A DNA stretch of 64,000 nt from contig DASRDP010000093.1 of assembly GCA_035652535.1 (NCBI GenBank), positions 42,788 to 106,787 on the forward strand, written 5' to 3'. The position numbers and the translations under genes are program-made. The stretch is from Chloroflexota bacterium (lineage in GTDB: Bacteria; Chloroflexota; UBA6077; SHYK01). The notes beneath the pieces were generated by a model. That model saw only the letters and a list, made by a program, of their open reading frames with translations. It did not search any database and had not been told where the DNA came from. This document shows positions 24,453 to 37,223 of the stretch, one piece after another (position 1 is the first letter of the stretch; every line of letters begins with the position of its first letter).

Positions 24453-25967
24453 TCAGCCAGCGGCCGATGGCTTGCGGACGAGGTCGACATTCGGGGCGCG
24501 TCGAACGCGCTCCGCAACGAGAGCGGCGACCGACACCATCACCAGCAGCAGCTGGGCGGCGGTTGTTTCCCACGTGGGATACACGCCGAGCGCGCCGATT
24601 TCGGGGAGATAGGGCGCGGTGGTCGCCTGCAGAACGCCAGCCACCTGCAGCGCATGGATGCCGGTTCCGACGAATTTGAACGCCAGGTAATAGATCAGCA
24701 CCGTAGCGGCGGCGAAGAAGGGACGCAGCGGGAGACGCACCCCCAGCGCGAACATCGCAACACCCACGGCGACAAGCCCGACGACCCCCAAGGCGAGCCC
24801 GAGCGCGAGATCGCCCAGGGCGATCGAGGGGGCGATGCCCGCGTAGAAAAGCACCGTTTCGGCGCCCTCGCGGAACACCGCGAGAAAGGCCAGAAAGGCG
24901 AGGGAGAACAGGCTGTTACTGGAGAGGGCCGCCGTGCCCTTCTGCTGGATGTAGTGATGCCAGGCTCCGAGGCTCGCCTTGGAATGCAGCCAGTAGCTCA
25001 TGTAGATCAGCATCGCCGCCGCCACGAGACCGGTCACACCTTCGAGCAACTCGCGATTCGACCCACCAGCCCGGGCAAAGATGACGTTGACGACGGCGGC
25101 AACGAGGACGCTGGCCGCGATAGCGGCAGCGCATCCCAACCAGATCCAGCGCGATTTGTCCCCGTGTCCCATCCTCTGGAGGAACGTGAGGAGCGCTCCG
25201 ACCACGAGCAGCGCTTCGAGGCCCTCACGCAGCAGGATGATGGCGGCGTCGGGCACGCCGTAGTGCGATCCACTGGAGGCGACTTCCGAGAGGTCCGCGC
25301 GCATTTCGCCGAGGGTCTGACGCGCGGCGGCAACGTCGGGCGGCCTGCTCGCGAGCTGCGCGGCGGCTTTCGCCATGTTGTTCTCGATTCGGGTATACGC
25401 CGCCGCCGATCGGACCTTGACGAGTCCTTCGACATCGGTCCAGGCGTACCGGAACTCGTTCAGTTCCGCGATCGCGCCCGAGGTATCTCCCGCATCGAGG
25501 CGGGCAAGCGCTCCGTCAACCGTCGTCAGCAACCCCTGGACACTGGCGGGCTCAGCTACAGGGGACGGAGCGCTCGCGGGGCTGGGCGAGCCCGCGCTCA
25601 CCTCGCTGATGAAGCTGTCGCACTCACTGCGGAGGCGCTGGAGCGCTTCCAGGGCACGCCCTTGATCGACGGGGTCGCTGGTGAGCGCGTATTTCGCGTC
25701 TCCCATCGCGTCTTCGATGGCGCGGTAGTGGGCGCGCGACACATCGCGGATGCCATCCTCGATGTCGTACCAGCCGTTGTCGAACGCTTGATAGGCCGCT
25801 CGTGCGCCGGCAAGGTCTCCCGACTGCAATCGGCTCGTGGCCGCATCGACCTGGACGACCAACGATGAGAGGTCATCGCTTGGGCTCGACGCGTGGACTC
25901 GTCCGAACGTCAGGAGAGCAAATGCGATCAGGAGCGCCAAACCGAGGCGCGCGGCCCAGCGAGTCAA
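24453..25967 (-). CDS. FTR1-family iron permease with fused periplasmic domains
   Basis: A 504-residue iron transporter. After a signal peptide (about 1-27) come two related soluble helical segments (about 32-120 and 143-230), then a seven-helix FTR1 domain with both iron-binding motifs, REGLE at 247-251 and REGAE at 366-370. This is the EfeU-like permease with an EfeO/imelysin-like or FTR1-specific exterior region, which takes up ferric iron after ferrous oxidation. TTG 25967 is supported by GGAGG six bases upstream. No ferroxidase or DyP peroxidase (EfeB) gene is adjacent. The promoter carries DtxR-like half sites, consistent with iron repression. Confidence 0.93.
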   Translation of the reverse strand: MTRWAARLGLALLIAFALLTFGRVHASSPSDDLSSLVVQVDAATSRLQSGDLAGARAAYQAFDNGWYDIEDGIRDVSRAHYRAIEDAMGDAKYALTSDPVDQGRALEALQRLRSECDSFISEVSAGSPSPASAPSPVAEPASVQGLLTTVDGALARLDAGDTSGAIAELNEFRYAWTDVEGLVKVRSAAAYTRIENNMAKAAAQLASRPPDVAAARQTLGEMRADLSEVASSGSHYGVPDAAIILLREGLEALLVVGALLTFLQRMGHGDKSRWIWLGCAAAIAASVLVAAVVNVIFARAGGSNRELLEGVTGLVAAAMLIYMSYWLHSKASLGAWHHYIQQKGTAALSSNSLFSLAFLAFLAVFREGAETVLFYAGIAPSIALGDLALGLALGVVGLVAVGVAMFALGVRLPLRPFFAAATVLIYYLAFKFVGTGIHALQVAGVLQATTAPYLPEIGALGVYPTWETTAAQLLLVMVSVAALVAERVRRAPNVDLVRKPSAAG

Positions 25968-26004
25968 GCAAGGCCTCCAGGAAAACCTAGGCGTCGGATG
26001 CTTG

Positions 26005-26045
26005 TTAGACTGTGCTAATCTAGCAGATTAGGCAGCGCTCTTCAA
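26005..26045 (-). promoter_or_regulatory. ftr1 promoter overlapped by iron-box-like palindromes
   Basis: On the minus strand TTGAAG (26040-26045) and TAGATT (26017-26022) are 17 bases apart. Two overlapping symmetrical elements cover the -10. One is CTAATCT-AGC-AGATTAG (26015-26031), a perfect 7-3-7 palindrome. The other is a 19-base segment at 26005-26023 that I match at 13 positions to the DtxR/IdeR consensus TTAGGTTAGSCTAACCTAA. Binding there would block the promoter when iron is sufficient. Confidence 0.6.
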
Positions 26046-26100
26046 GGCGACGCCATGGAAACGCCCGAGCGCGTTCGACGCACAGGTCTCTGCGCGACGA

Positions 26101-28485
<2,385 letters not shown>

Positions 28486-28624
28486 GATGGTCGTGTCTCC
28501 GTGCGTGTTGTCGCGGTAACAGTAGCAGTCTAGCGAATCGGCGGTGGCGGACGATTTGGCGCTCCTGTGCCCGGCCCGGCGAGGGCGCCCGCTGCAGCCG
28601 GGCGAGGGAGCGTCGGTTGGGGCG

Positions 28625-29020
28625 CTAACCCTGCCAGGACAGTTGTGTCAACTGCACCAAGTTGCCACAGGTATCGTTCAGCACGACCAGAGATCCCCAG
28701 GGCGCCTGGGTTGGCGGCGACGTGAATTCGCCACCGCGAGCCTTGATGCGTTCGTAGTCGGCCTGGACGTCGTCGGTGAAGAACATCGCGGCTGGCCGGC
28801 CCTGCTGGACCATCGCCTGCTGGTAGCTCTTCGCGGCGGGATCGTCGTTCGGGGCCAGCTGCAGCTCGGCGCCATTGGGCTCCTCGGGTGAGGCCACCGT
28901 CAGCCAGCGATATGGGCCCTGGGTGAAGTCGGCCTTCTTGACGAAGCCCAGGACGTCTGTGTAGAAGGCGAGGGCCCGGTCCTGGTCATCCACGTAAATG
29001 CTGGTCAGCTTGATCTTCAC
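28625..29020 (-). CDS. VOC family (glyoxalase/bleomycin-resistance) protein
   Basis: A 131-residue protein with the paired beta-alpha-beta3 modules of the vicinal oxygen chelate fold: IYVDDQDRALAFYTDVLGFV in the first half and AMFFTDDVQADYERIKARGG followed by NDTCGNLVQLTQL in the second. GTG 29020 follows AAGGAG at 7 bases. Members are metal-dependent isomerases, dioxygenases or drug-binding proteins. It is divergent from the ECF41-like sigma factor; ECF41 factors typically control one adjacent small oxidoreductase-like or VOC gene, so it is the likely target. Confidence 0.9.
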   Translation of the reverse strand: MKIKLTSIYVDDQDRALAFYTDVLGFVKKADFTQGPYRWLTVASPEEPNGAELQLAPNDDPAAKSYQQAMVQQGRPAAMFFTDDVQADYERIKARGGEFTSPPTQAPWGSLVVLNDTCGNLVQLTQLSWQG

Positions 29021-29099
29021 GGTCGATCTCCTTTCCGGTCACATGAGCAATCAGCGGCTCGTCAACTGTATGACGAAACCAAATGGGAGAATGTGACCG

Positions 29100-29975
29100 A
29101 TGGAAGGCCAGTGGCTAGCGGAGCGCTTCGAGGCCGATCGGGCACGATTGCAGGCGGTGGCCTATCGGCTGCTCGGCTCGGCCAGCGAAGCCGACGACGC
29201 GGTGCAGGAGGCGTGGCTGCGGCTGAGCCGTTCCGACTCCACCAAAGTGGAGAACCTGAGCGGTTGGCTGACCACGGTCGTGGCGCGAGTGTGTTTGGAC
29301 ATGCTCCGCTCGCGTCGGTCTCGGCGCGAGGAGCCGCTGGCGCTCGACGGCGAATTCGTCCCGCACGCTGCCGATCCGGAGCGCGAGGCGATGCTGGCAG
29401 AGTCGGTCGGGCTGGCGATGCACGCCGTGATCGAGCGGCTGGCCCCCGCCGAGCGCGTGGCATTCGTCCTGCATGACGTCTTCGGCGTGTCCTTTGAGGA
29501 GATTGGCGGGATCGTCGGCCGCTCGCCTGTCGCCGCTCGCCAGCTTGCGAGCCGTGGCCGCAGGCGGGTGCAGGGCGCGTCGGAGGATGACGGCGCCGCG
29601 AACGTGGAGCGACAGCGCGACATCGTGGAGGCATTCTTCAGGGCCTCACGCGCCGGCGATCTTCAGGCGCTTCTGGCGGTGCTCGATCCAGCTGTTGCGC
29701 TTCGGACCGACGAGACGGCGCTGCGGATGGGTATGAGGTCCGGATTCCTCACGTCGGAGCTTCGTGGAGCGAAAGCGGTGGCCGAGAAGTTCGCCGGGGC
29801 GGCGCAGGCCGCACAGCTGGCGCTCATCGATGGCGTGCCAGGCGCCGTGTGGGCCCCCGGCGGCATTCCCCGAGTGGTGTTTGGGTTCACCATCCAGGAG
29901 GGCAAGGTGGTCGAGATCGGGCTCGTCGCTGACTCCGATCGGCTGAGCCGTCTGAAGATCGAGATCCTCCGGTAG
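29100..29975 (+). CDS. ECF sigma factor with SnoaL-like C-terminal domain (ECF41-like)
   Basis: A 291-residue extracytoplasmic-function sigma factor. Region 2 (FEADRARLQAVAYRLLGSAS) and region 4 (LAPAERVAFVLHDVFGVSFE) are separated by LSGWLTTVVARVCLDMLRS. Residues about 165-291 form a SnoaL/NTF2-like domain with DGVPG near 245, corresponding to the NGxPG motif that controls ECF41 activity without a separate anti-sigma factor. ATG 29100 lacks a strong ribosome site; GGGAG lies ten bases upstream. It is divergent from the VOC gene, with an 79-base shared intergenic region. Confidence 0.9.
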   Translation: MEGQWLAERFEADRARLQAVAYRLLGSASEADDAVQEAWLRLSRSDSTKVENLSGWLTTVVARVCLDMLRSRRSRREEPLALDGEFVPHAADPEREAMLAESVGLAMHAVIERLAPAERVAFVLHDVFGVSFEEIGGIVGRSPVAARQLASRGRRRVQGASEDDGAANVERQRDIVEAFFRASRAGDLQALLAVLDPAVALRTDETALRMGMRSGFLTSELRGAKAVAEKFAGAAQAAQLALIDGVPGAVWAPGGIPRVVFGFTIQEGKVVEIGLVADSDRLSRLKIEILR

Positions 29976-30034
29976 CCGGCCTCCCGCAGGTTCATTCAGC
30001 CGATGGACCCAATTGCGGCGGTCCGCTCGGGCCC

Positions 30035-30949
30035 CTAGACGCGCCGGGTGCCCGTCCGACGGACGGCGTGTCCGCCGAACTGCTTCCGGAGCATCGCGAC
30101 GATCTTGTCCCCAAAATCGTCTGCTTCGCGCGAGCGAAATCGCGCGAAGAGGGACTGCGTGATGACCGGCGCGGGCACCGCGTGCTCCACGGCCGCCTCG
30201 ACGGTCCATCGCCCTTCGCCAGTGTCTTCGACGTACCCTGCCACATCCGCCAGCGTCGGATCTTGCTCCAGCATCTCAGCGGTGAGCTCCAGCAGCCAGG
30301 AGCGGATGACCCCGCCGTGATTCCACAACTCGGCCACGCGGTGCAGATCGTAGTCGAAGGGGCCATGCTCAAGGAGCGAGAACCCCTCGGCGTACGCCTG
30401 CATCAGGGCGTATTCCACGCCGTTGTGGACCATCTTGCAGAAGTGTCCTGCGCCACTCGGCCCGACGTGCGCATATCCGTGCTCGGGGGCAAGGGTCCGG
30501 GCCAACGGCTCGGCTCGTGCGAAGCCCTCGGCGCTGCCGCCGATCATGAGCGAATAGCCCAACTCTCGTCCCCAGATACCGCCGCTCGTCCCGACGTCAA
30601 GAAGCTCGATGCCGTGGACCGCGACGTGGCGGGCGCGACGCATGGAGTCTTTGTAGTGGGAGTTTCCGCCATCGATGAGAAGGTCCCCCGCTTCGCAGAG
30701 GTCTGTGAGGCGGAGCACGGTCTGTTCGACAGCGTCACCCGCCGGGACCATGATCCAGATGACGCGGGGCGGCTTCAGTGTCGCAACCAGCTCGTCCAGC
30801 GAGGCCACCGCCGACGCGCCCTCCGACTCGAGCGTCTTCGCAACAGCCGGGACGGCGTCGTAGCCAACCACCACGTGCCGATCGCGTTGCATGAGGCGAA
30901 GGGCCATGTTGGCGCCCATCCGCCCGAGCCCAACGAAGCCGACCTGCAA
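30035..30949 (-). CDS. gnd: 6-phosphogluconate dehydrogenase, decarboxylating (short GntZ/YqeC type)
   Basis: A 304-residue enzyme converting 6-phosphogluconate to ribulose 5-phosphate and CO2. The cofactor motif GFVGLGRMGANMA is at residues 4-16; DGGNSHYKDSMRRA and the catalytic segment CKMVHNGVEYALMQAYAEG are diagnostic. The short form lacks the long C-terminal domain of the 470-residue enzyme and is generally NAD-dependent. TTG 30949 begins right after the transketolase stop codon, with GGGGGG six bases upstream inside the end of that gene, so the two are tightly coupled. Together they cover the oxidative and non-oxidative pentose phosphate branches. Confidence 0.93.
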   Translation of the reverse strand: MQVGFVGLGRMGANMALRLMQRDRHVVVGYDAVPAVAKTLESEGASAVASLDELVATLKPPRVIWIMVPAGDAVEQTVLRLTDLCEAGDLLIDGGNSHYKDSMRRARHVAVHGIELLDVGTSGGIWGRELGYSLMIGGSAEGFARAEPLARTLAPEHGYAHVGPSGAGHFCKMVHNGVEYALMQAYAEGFSLLEHGPFDYDLHRVAELWNHGGVIRSWLLELTAEMLEQDPTLADVAGYVEDTGEGRWTVEAAVEHAVPAPVITQSLFARFRSREADDFGDKIVAMLRKQFGGHAVRRTGTRRV

Positions 30950-32995
<2,046 letters not shown>

Positions 32996-33001
32996 GGGAC
33001 C

Positions 33002-33586
33002 CTAGAATTCGAACGGGTTGAAGTTGCGATCGATCCAGACGCCGGGTCCGCCCGTGTCCACCTCCCAGCCCAGGGGACCCAGACTCCGAAACGCGGGGTG
33101 CGTGAGACTCGGCTCCCAGGTCAACCCGCATCCACAGCTGTCCACCGCCAGCGCCGCGCTGGCGGAGTCACCGGCCAGCGCGCTTGCGACGACGTAGACC
33201 GTGTGTGGGCCACCGGAGACCTCGCGCGGAATCCAGTCGAGGTTGTACCCGCTCTTCGCCCACTCGGGGTGTCCCAACGCCGACGCGACGTCAGGCCGAG
33301 AGATACCGAGCGTGGCCGTTCCAAGGTGCCGTCCGGTCGGGCCGTCGAGATACACATCGACCGAAGCAATGCCGCTATCGGGACCGCCCGGCGCGACCGC
33401 CCAGCCCCCGATGGTTATGGCCCGTCCGTTCACGAGGGTGATCCCGGCGGCCGGCGTATCGATGTCCACCTGCACGCGACTTTGAGCCGACGCCGCTGGA
33501 CCGTTCGCCGCCCCGGTCCCAATAAACAGCGCGATCGAGAGGACACCGACCATTGCCGTGTACAAGAGGACGCCAACCACGCGCAT
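33002..33586 (-). CDS. Secreted or membrane-anchored Ig-like domain protein
   Basis: A 194-residue exported protein: a hydrophobic N-terminus (VVGVLLYTAMVGVLSIALFIG) acts as signal or anchor, followed from about residue 38 by one beta-sandwich domain of the bacterial Ig-like type (IDTPAAGITLVNGRAITIGG, then GIASVDVYLDG and GPHTVYVVASALAG). Two Cys close together (SCGCG, about 148-152) may form a disulfide or bind something. ATG 33586 follows GGAG at seven bases. It precedes transketolase by seven bases, an odd partner for a cytosolic sugar-phosphate enzyme. Function unknown. Confidence 0.75.
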   Translation of the reverse strand: MRVVGVLLYTAMVGVLSIALFIGTGAANGPAASAQSRVQVDIDTPAAGITLVNGRAITIGGWAVAPGGPDSGIASVDVYLDGPTGRHLGTATLGISRPDVASALGHPEWAKSGYNLDWIPREVSGGPHTVYVVASALAGDSASAALAVDSCGCGLTWEPSLTHPAFRSLGPLGWEVDTGGPGVWIDRNFNPFEF

Positions 33587-33755
33587 TGCACGTCTCCACC
33601 TTCGATTTCGGCGCGGATCCCCCGGGGAACGCTTCCGACATCGCCGGAGGAGGTGGTCAAGCGCCGCTTCTGGCGAATTGTACGCTGGTGACCGCCGTTG
33701 CGTCGGCGGCTGTCAGGGCGGCCTCCCAAGCAGCAAACGGTCGGCGCGCCGCGGG

Positions 33756-34748
33756 CTACGCTCCGCGCGGAACGGCGACTGCGAGGGCGAAAAGCTGCTG
33801 ATCGTCGGTGTGCCATTCGTCGAGATCGAGCCCGGCGCTCTCCAGCATCTCGGTCGTCGATTCCCGCGTGAACTTGCACGAGATCTCCGTTCGAATGGTC
33901 TCCGCGGGATCTATGTCGACGACGATTCCACACGCCGGTAGGGTGACACGCTGCGGCGAGTCGGGAATGAGGTGCATCTCGATCCGCTCCTCCTCCATGT
34001 TGAAGAAGGCCCGGTGGCGGTAGGCGTCCGGTATGAAGTCGGCGGCCAGGGCGTTGTTGATAGCACACAGGATGTTGCGATTGAATTCGGCCGTAACTCC
34101 CGCCGCATCGTTGTAGGCCGCCTCGAGGCGGGCGATATCCTTGACCAGGTCGACTCCGAGCAGGAGCGCGTCGCCGACTCGCAGCATCCCGCGCACGCGG
34201 GAAAGGAAGACCCGGCGCTCCTCCCGGTCGAGATTCCCGATGGTGCTGCCCAGGAAAATAGCCAGCCGCCGGCTGGAAGCTGGCGGCACGCGATCGAGAT
34301 GCTGCTGAAAATCGCCGACCACACCGTGGACAGTGAGCGTCGGATACGCGCGGAGCAGCGCCTCGGCGCTCGCTCGAAGTATGCTTTCACTCACGTCAAA
34401 TGGGACGTACTCGCGGAGCACGCCCTGACGCTCCATCGCGTCGAGGAGGAGTCGCGTCTTCGTCGCGGACCCGGACCCGATCTCGACGAGGGACCCGAAT
34501 CCGAACCGAGCGATGAGCGCCCCCGCGATGGCCCGGAGGATCGCCGCCTCGGTTCGCGTCTGGTAGTACTCAGGAAGCTGCGTGATCTCCTCGAACAACG
34601 CGGATCCGCGCTCGTCGTAGAAGTACTTCGACGGAAGCCATTTCGGCTGCGCGGTCAGTCCTCGCGCCACCTCTTCCGCCATGCCATGGAGGACTCCGGA
34701 GTCGCTGACATAGCGGTCGAGGACGAGTCGTTCGCCGCTCGCCGCCAT
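33756..34748 (-). CDS. egtD: L-histidine N-alpha-methyltransferase (EgtD)
   Basis: A 330-residue SAM-dependent enzyme that trimethylates histidine to hercynine, the first step of ergothioneine synthesis. The EgtD N-terminus (LTAQPKWLPSKYFYDERGS) leads to LFEEITQLPEYYQTRTE, which contacts histidine, and the SAM motif LVEIGSGSATKTRLLLDAM. FLGSTIGNLDREE and GVDLVKDIARLEAAYNDAAG are further family signatures. ATG 34748 starts five bases after the stop of the lipoprotein gene. The downstream steps (EgtB sulfoxide synthase, EgtE lyase) are not in the window, so they must be elsewhere or absent. Confidence 0.95.
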   Translation of the reverse strand: MAASGERLVLDRYVSDSGVLHGMAEEVARGLTAQPKWLPSKYFYDERGSALFEEITQLPEYYQTRTEAAILRAIAGALIARFGFGSLVEIGSGSATKTRLLLDAMERQGVLREYVPFDVSESILRASAEALLRAYPTLTVHGVVGDFQQHLDRVPPASSRRLAIFLGSTIGNLDREERRVFLSRVRGMLRVGDALLLGVDLVKDIARLEAAYNDAAGVTAEFNRNILCAINNALAADFIPDAYRHRAFFNMEEERIEMHLIPDSPQRVTLPACGIVVDIDPAETIRTEISCKFTRESTTEMLESAGLDLDEWHTDDQQLFALAVAVPRGA

Positions 34749-34753
34749 CCCCG

Positions 34754-35740
34754 TCAGCTCACGACGTCGCAAAAAGCGTCTTCGGTTTGACTGCAGAGCG
34801 AGTCGTATGCGCCCTGGACGCTTTGGAGCGCAGCCGCGGAGTCGGTGGCCGCGCTTGCGCCAATCTGGTTCGCCGTGGCGACATCGGTGGCCCGCTGAGC
34901 CAGCAGCGCCCACCCAACGATCCGCGCGAGCCGCCCGTTCAGCGCGGAGACGGATGCGCGCCCCCCGGCAACGGCAGCGTCGATTTCGTCCCAGCCTTGC
35001 GAGGGGCTCTGCCGCCACGCGTCTGGGTCGCCTAGGATCCCGTCGGACAGCGCGCGCTTTACACCGTCATCCGTCGTCGTATCGTACGCGCTGAGGGCAA
35101 GCCCCGGGTCAACGAGGTTCGGTCGGTCCGCCGGAAGGGCGCCTGGAGAGAACGTCGTCGACGAGGCGTATCGACCGCCGCGCCCGACCAGGTCGTCGAG
35201 AGCAGCCTGCGCGACGCAGTGCGCCACCTCCACGCTCGACGTCTCGCGAAGGGCCCGCATGGCCAAGTCCGCGGCGTGCATCCGGTCGCGAAGAGCGGCC
35301 ACGAGGAAGATCGACATGTCTATCCCGCTCGCCGGTCGCCGCCGGTCCTCGGGAAACGTCGCGGAGAGGGCGGAACACGTTTGCTCGGGCGATTGAGCGA
35401 CATCGGGTGGCGGCAGGCCGCCCAGGTCCGCGGACGCGATCTGCGGTGCGCCACCGGCCGCATCGTCGGAGGGGGCGCCGGATTCGCCTGAAGAGGACCT
35501 CGCGTCAGTGGTGGCGTTCGCGCGCCGCGCGCCATCGGGGGTCGGCTGGGCGACCGCGGACGGCTCGGCCCTGGGCGTTGCGCTCAGATTGCCGGCCGAG
35601 CTTCCGCACGCTGCGAGGAACGTCGAGAGAGTGAGGACCGCGGCGCCAACCAGGGCGACTCCCCGGCGGGCTCGCCGCCGGTCCGCGGAAGGCTCGATCG
35701 CTGATGGCGATCGAGGCCGTTGTTTCACAAGACTGGCCAT
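34754..35740 (-). CDS. Predicted lipoprotein of unknown function
   Basis: A 328-residue exported protein with a twin-arginine-like basic N-terminus (RRRARRG) and hydrophobic segment ending LAAC, giving a lipidated Cys near residue 38. About 90 residues of low-complexity Ala/Ser/Pro/Gly linker follow, then a helical domain from about 130 with cysteines in SPEQTCSALSATFPEDRR, VAHCVAQAA and the C-terminal CSQTEDAFCDVVS, perhaps forming disulfides. ATG 35740 has GGAGG 12 bases upstream; GTG 35728 is an alternative. It is five bases upstream of egtD. I do not recognise the domain. Confidence 0.75.
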   Translation of the reverse strand: MASLVKQRPRSPSAIEPSADRRRARRGVALVGAAVLTLSTFLAACGSSAGNLSATPRAEPSAVAQPTPDGARRANATTDARSSSGESGAPSDDAAGGAPQIASADLGGLPPPDVAQSPEQTCSALSATFPEDRRRPASGIDMSIFLVAALRDRMHAADLAMRALRETSSVEVAHCVAQAALDDLVGRGGRYASSTTFSPGALPADRPNLVDPGLALSAYDTTTDDGVKRALSDGILGDPDAWRQSPSQGWDEIDAAVAGGRASVSALNGRLARIVGWALLAQRATDVATANQIGASAATDSAAALQSVQGAYDSLCSQTEDAFCDVVS

Positions 35741-35957
35741 AGGCCGCGCTCGCCTCCGAGCAACAGCGTTCCATGACGGCGAATGGGCATCCTCGGGGCG
35801 GCCCCGTCCACCACATTCGCGCCGTGGCGTAAGTTGTACCATGCTGGCGCGCACATCCCATTAGGCTCAACTTTGGGCTTACGCTCAAGACTTTGGGCGA
35901 TGCGCGCGACTCGCGAGCAGACGTTCGCGCCGAATCGGAGGATCCCAAAAGCCGCAC

Positions 35958-37223
35958 ATGGCGAGCCAAACGAGCCACGTCGCATCGTTCGCGAGGCGGA
36001 AGCCGCAGGGGAGCAGTCCCCAGCCCGGGGCCGACCGGGAGATGAACAACGCCCCCCGCCCTGCGCCCATCGCCGTGCGCGCCCGCCGTGCGTGGAGCAG
36101 GCTGCAAGGCCAGCACGTGCCGCGCCTGGCGGCGCTCTCGATCACGCTATTCGCGCTCGGCTCCGTCGCCATCTACTTTGCCGAAATGACGAGCGACGAG
36201 CGCAATATTCGCTCTTTCGGCGACGCGATGTGGTACAGCATCGTCACGATGTCCACGGTGGGATACGGAGACCTCACGCCGAAGACAACACTGGGAAAGT
36301 TCATTGGCGTGGCGCTGATGCTGAGCGGCATGAGCCTCCTCTTTTTGTTCACGGCGACGATCGCCTCGTATCTCGTGACCCAACGGATCAGGGAGGAGCG
36401 CGGGTTGGACACGATTCGATGGACCGACCACATTCTCGTCTGCGGATGGAATCAATACGGCGAGAGCGTGCTCGAGGGGCTGCTCCAGGCCTCCGGGCGA
36501 AGCGCGCTGATCGTGCTGGTCAATGACGGGCCGGAGGAAACGGCCCACGAGCTGATGTACCGAAACCACGACGCCACGATCCACTACATCCACGGGGACC
36601 CAGCGGCCGAGGCGACCCTCGAACGCGCGAACGTTCGCCACGCGCGCGCCGCCATCGTCCTGACCGATACCTCGCGCGCCTCGGCAGCCGCGGACGAACA
36701 TACGACGCTCGTCACCCTAGCCGTGAAGAGCCTCAAGCCCGACATCAAAGTGACCGCGGAGGCTCTGGAGATGAGCAGCGAGGCACACCTCCGCCGCGCG
36801 GGCGCCGACGACATCGTGATCAGCGGCGAGTTCAACGGATTCATGCTCTCCTCGGCGGCGCTTTCACCCGGAATGTCCCGCGTTGTCCGACGGCTGCTCT
36901 CCTTTGGCGAGGGGGAGCTGTCACATTTACCCATCCCGCGCGAATACGTTGGTCGCACCTTCGCCGACGTCTTTCGTTTGCTCCGCGAGGATTCGGGGTT
37001 CCTCACCCTCGCCATCGTCGCCGAGAGCAAGGCCGTTACCCTCGACGACCTGCTCACCGACGATTACTCCCTCGTCGACGAGTTCATCCGGCAGCAGTTC
37101 AGTGAGGCTGGGACCGAATATCTCCGCTTTGAAGAAGGCGAGATGCGCGTGCTCGTCAACCCGCCGGATTCCTACGTTATCCAGCCGGACGACGCAGCGA
37201 TTGGGATCCCGAGACTCGCATGA
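35958..37223 (+). CDS. Two-helix potassium channel with RCK/TrkA-N domains
   Basis: A 421-residue ion channel. A first membrane helix (about 57-76) is followed by the pore helix and selectivity filter STVGYGD (99-105) and a second helix (about 114-138). The cytoplasmic part begins with a TrkA-N (RCK) Rossmann domain, HILVCGWNQYGESVL (about 153-167), whose dinucleotide loop GWNQYG departs from GxGxxG; IVLTDTSRASAAADEHT and a TrkA-C-like region follow. ATG 35958 is used, though its ribosome site is 16 bases away and ATG 36042 directly after GGGAG is possible. The stop overlaps the start of a cyclic-nucleotide-binding protein, implying a joint complex. Confidence 0.93.
   Translation: MASQTSHVASFARRKPQGSSPQPGADREMNNAPRPAPIAVRARRAWSRLQGQHVPRLAALSITLFALGSVAIYFAEMTSDERNIRSFGDAMWYSIVTMSTVGYGDLTPKTTLGKFIGVALMLSGMSLLFLFTATIASYLVTQRIREERGLDTIRWTDHILVCGWNQYGESVLEGLLQASGRSALIVLVNDGPEETAHELMYRNHDATIHYIHGDPAAEATLERANVRHARAAIVLTDTSRASAAADEHTTLVTLAVKSLKPDIKVTAEALEMSSEAHLRRAGADDIVISGEFNGFMLSSAALSPGMSRVVRRLLSFGEGELSHLPIPREYVGRTFADVFRLLREDSGFLTLAIVAESKAVTLDDLLTDDYSLVDEFIRQQFSEAGTEYLRFEEGEMRVLVNPPDSYVIQPDDAAIGIPRLA

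Noticed and set aside
34754..35740. Assignment of the lipoprotein as an ergothioneine-pathway enzyme
   Set aside because: Only position supports it; no EgtB or EgtE motif is visible.
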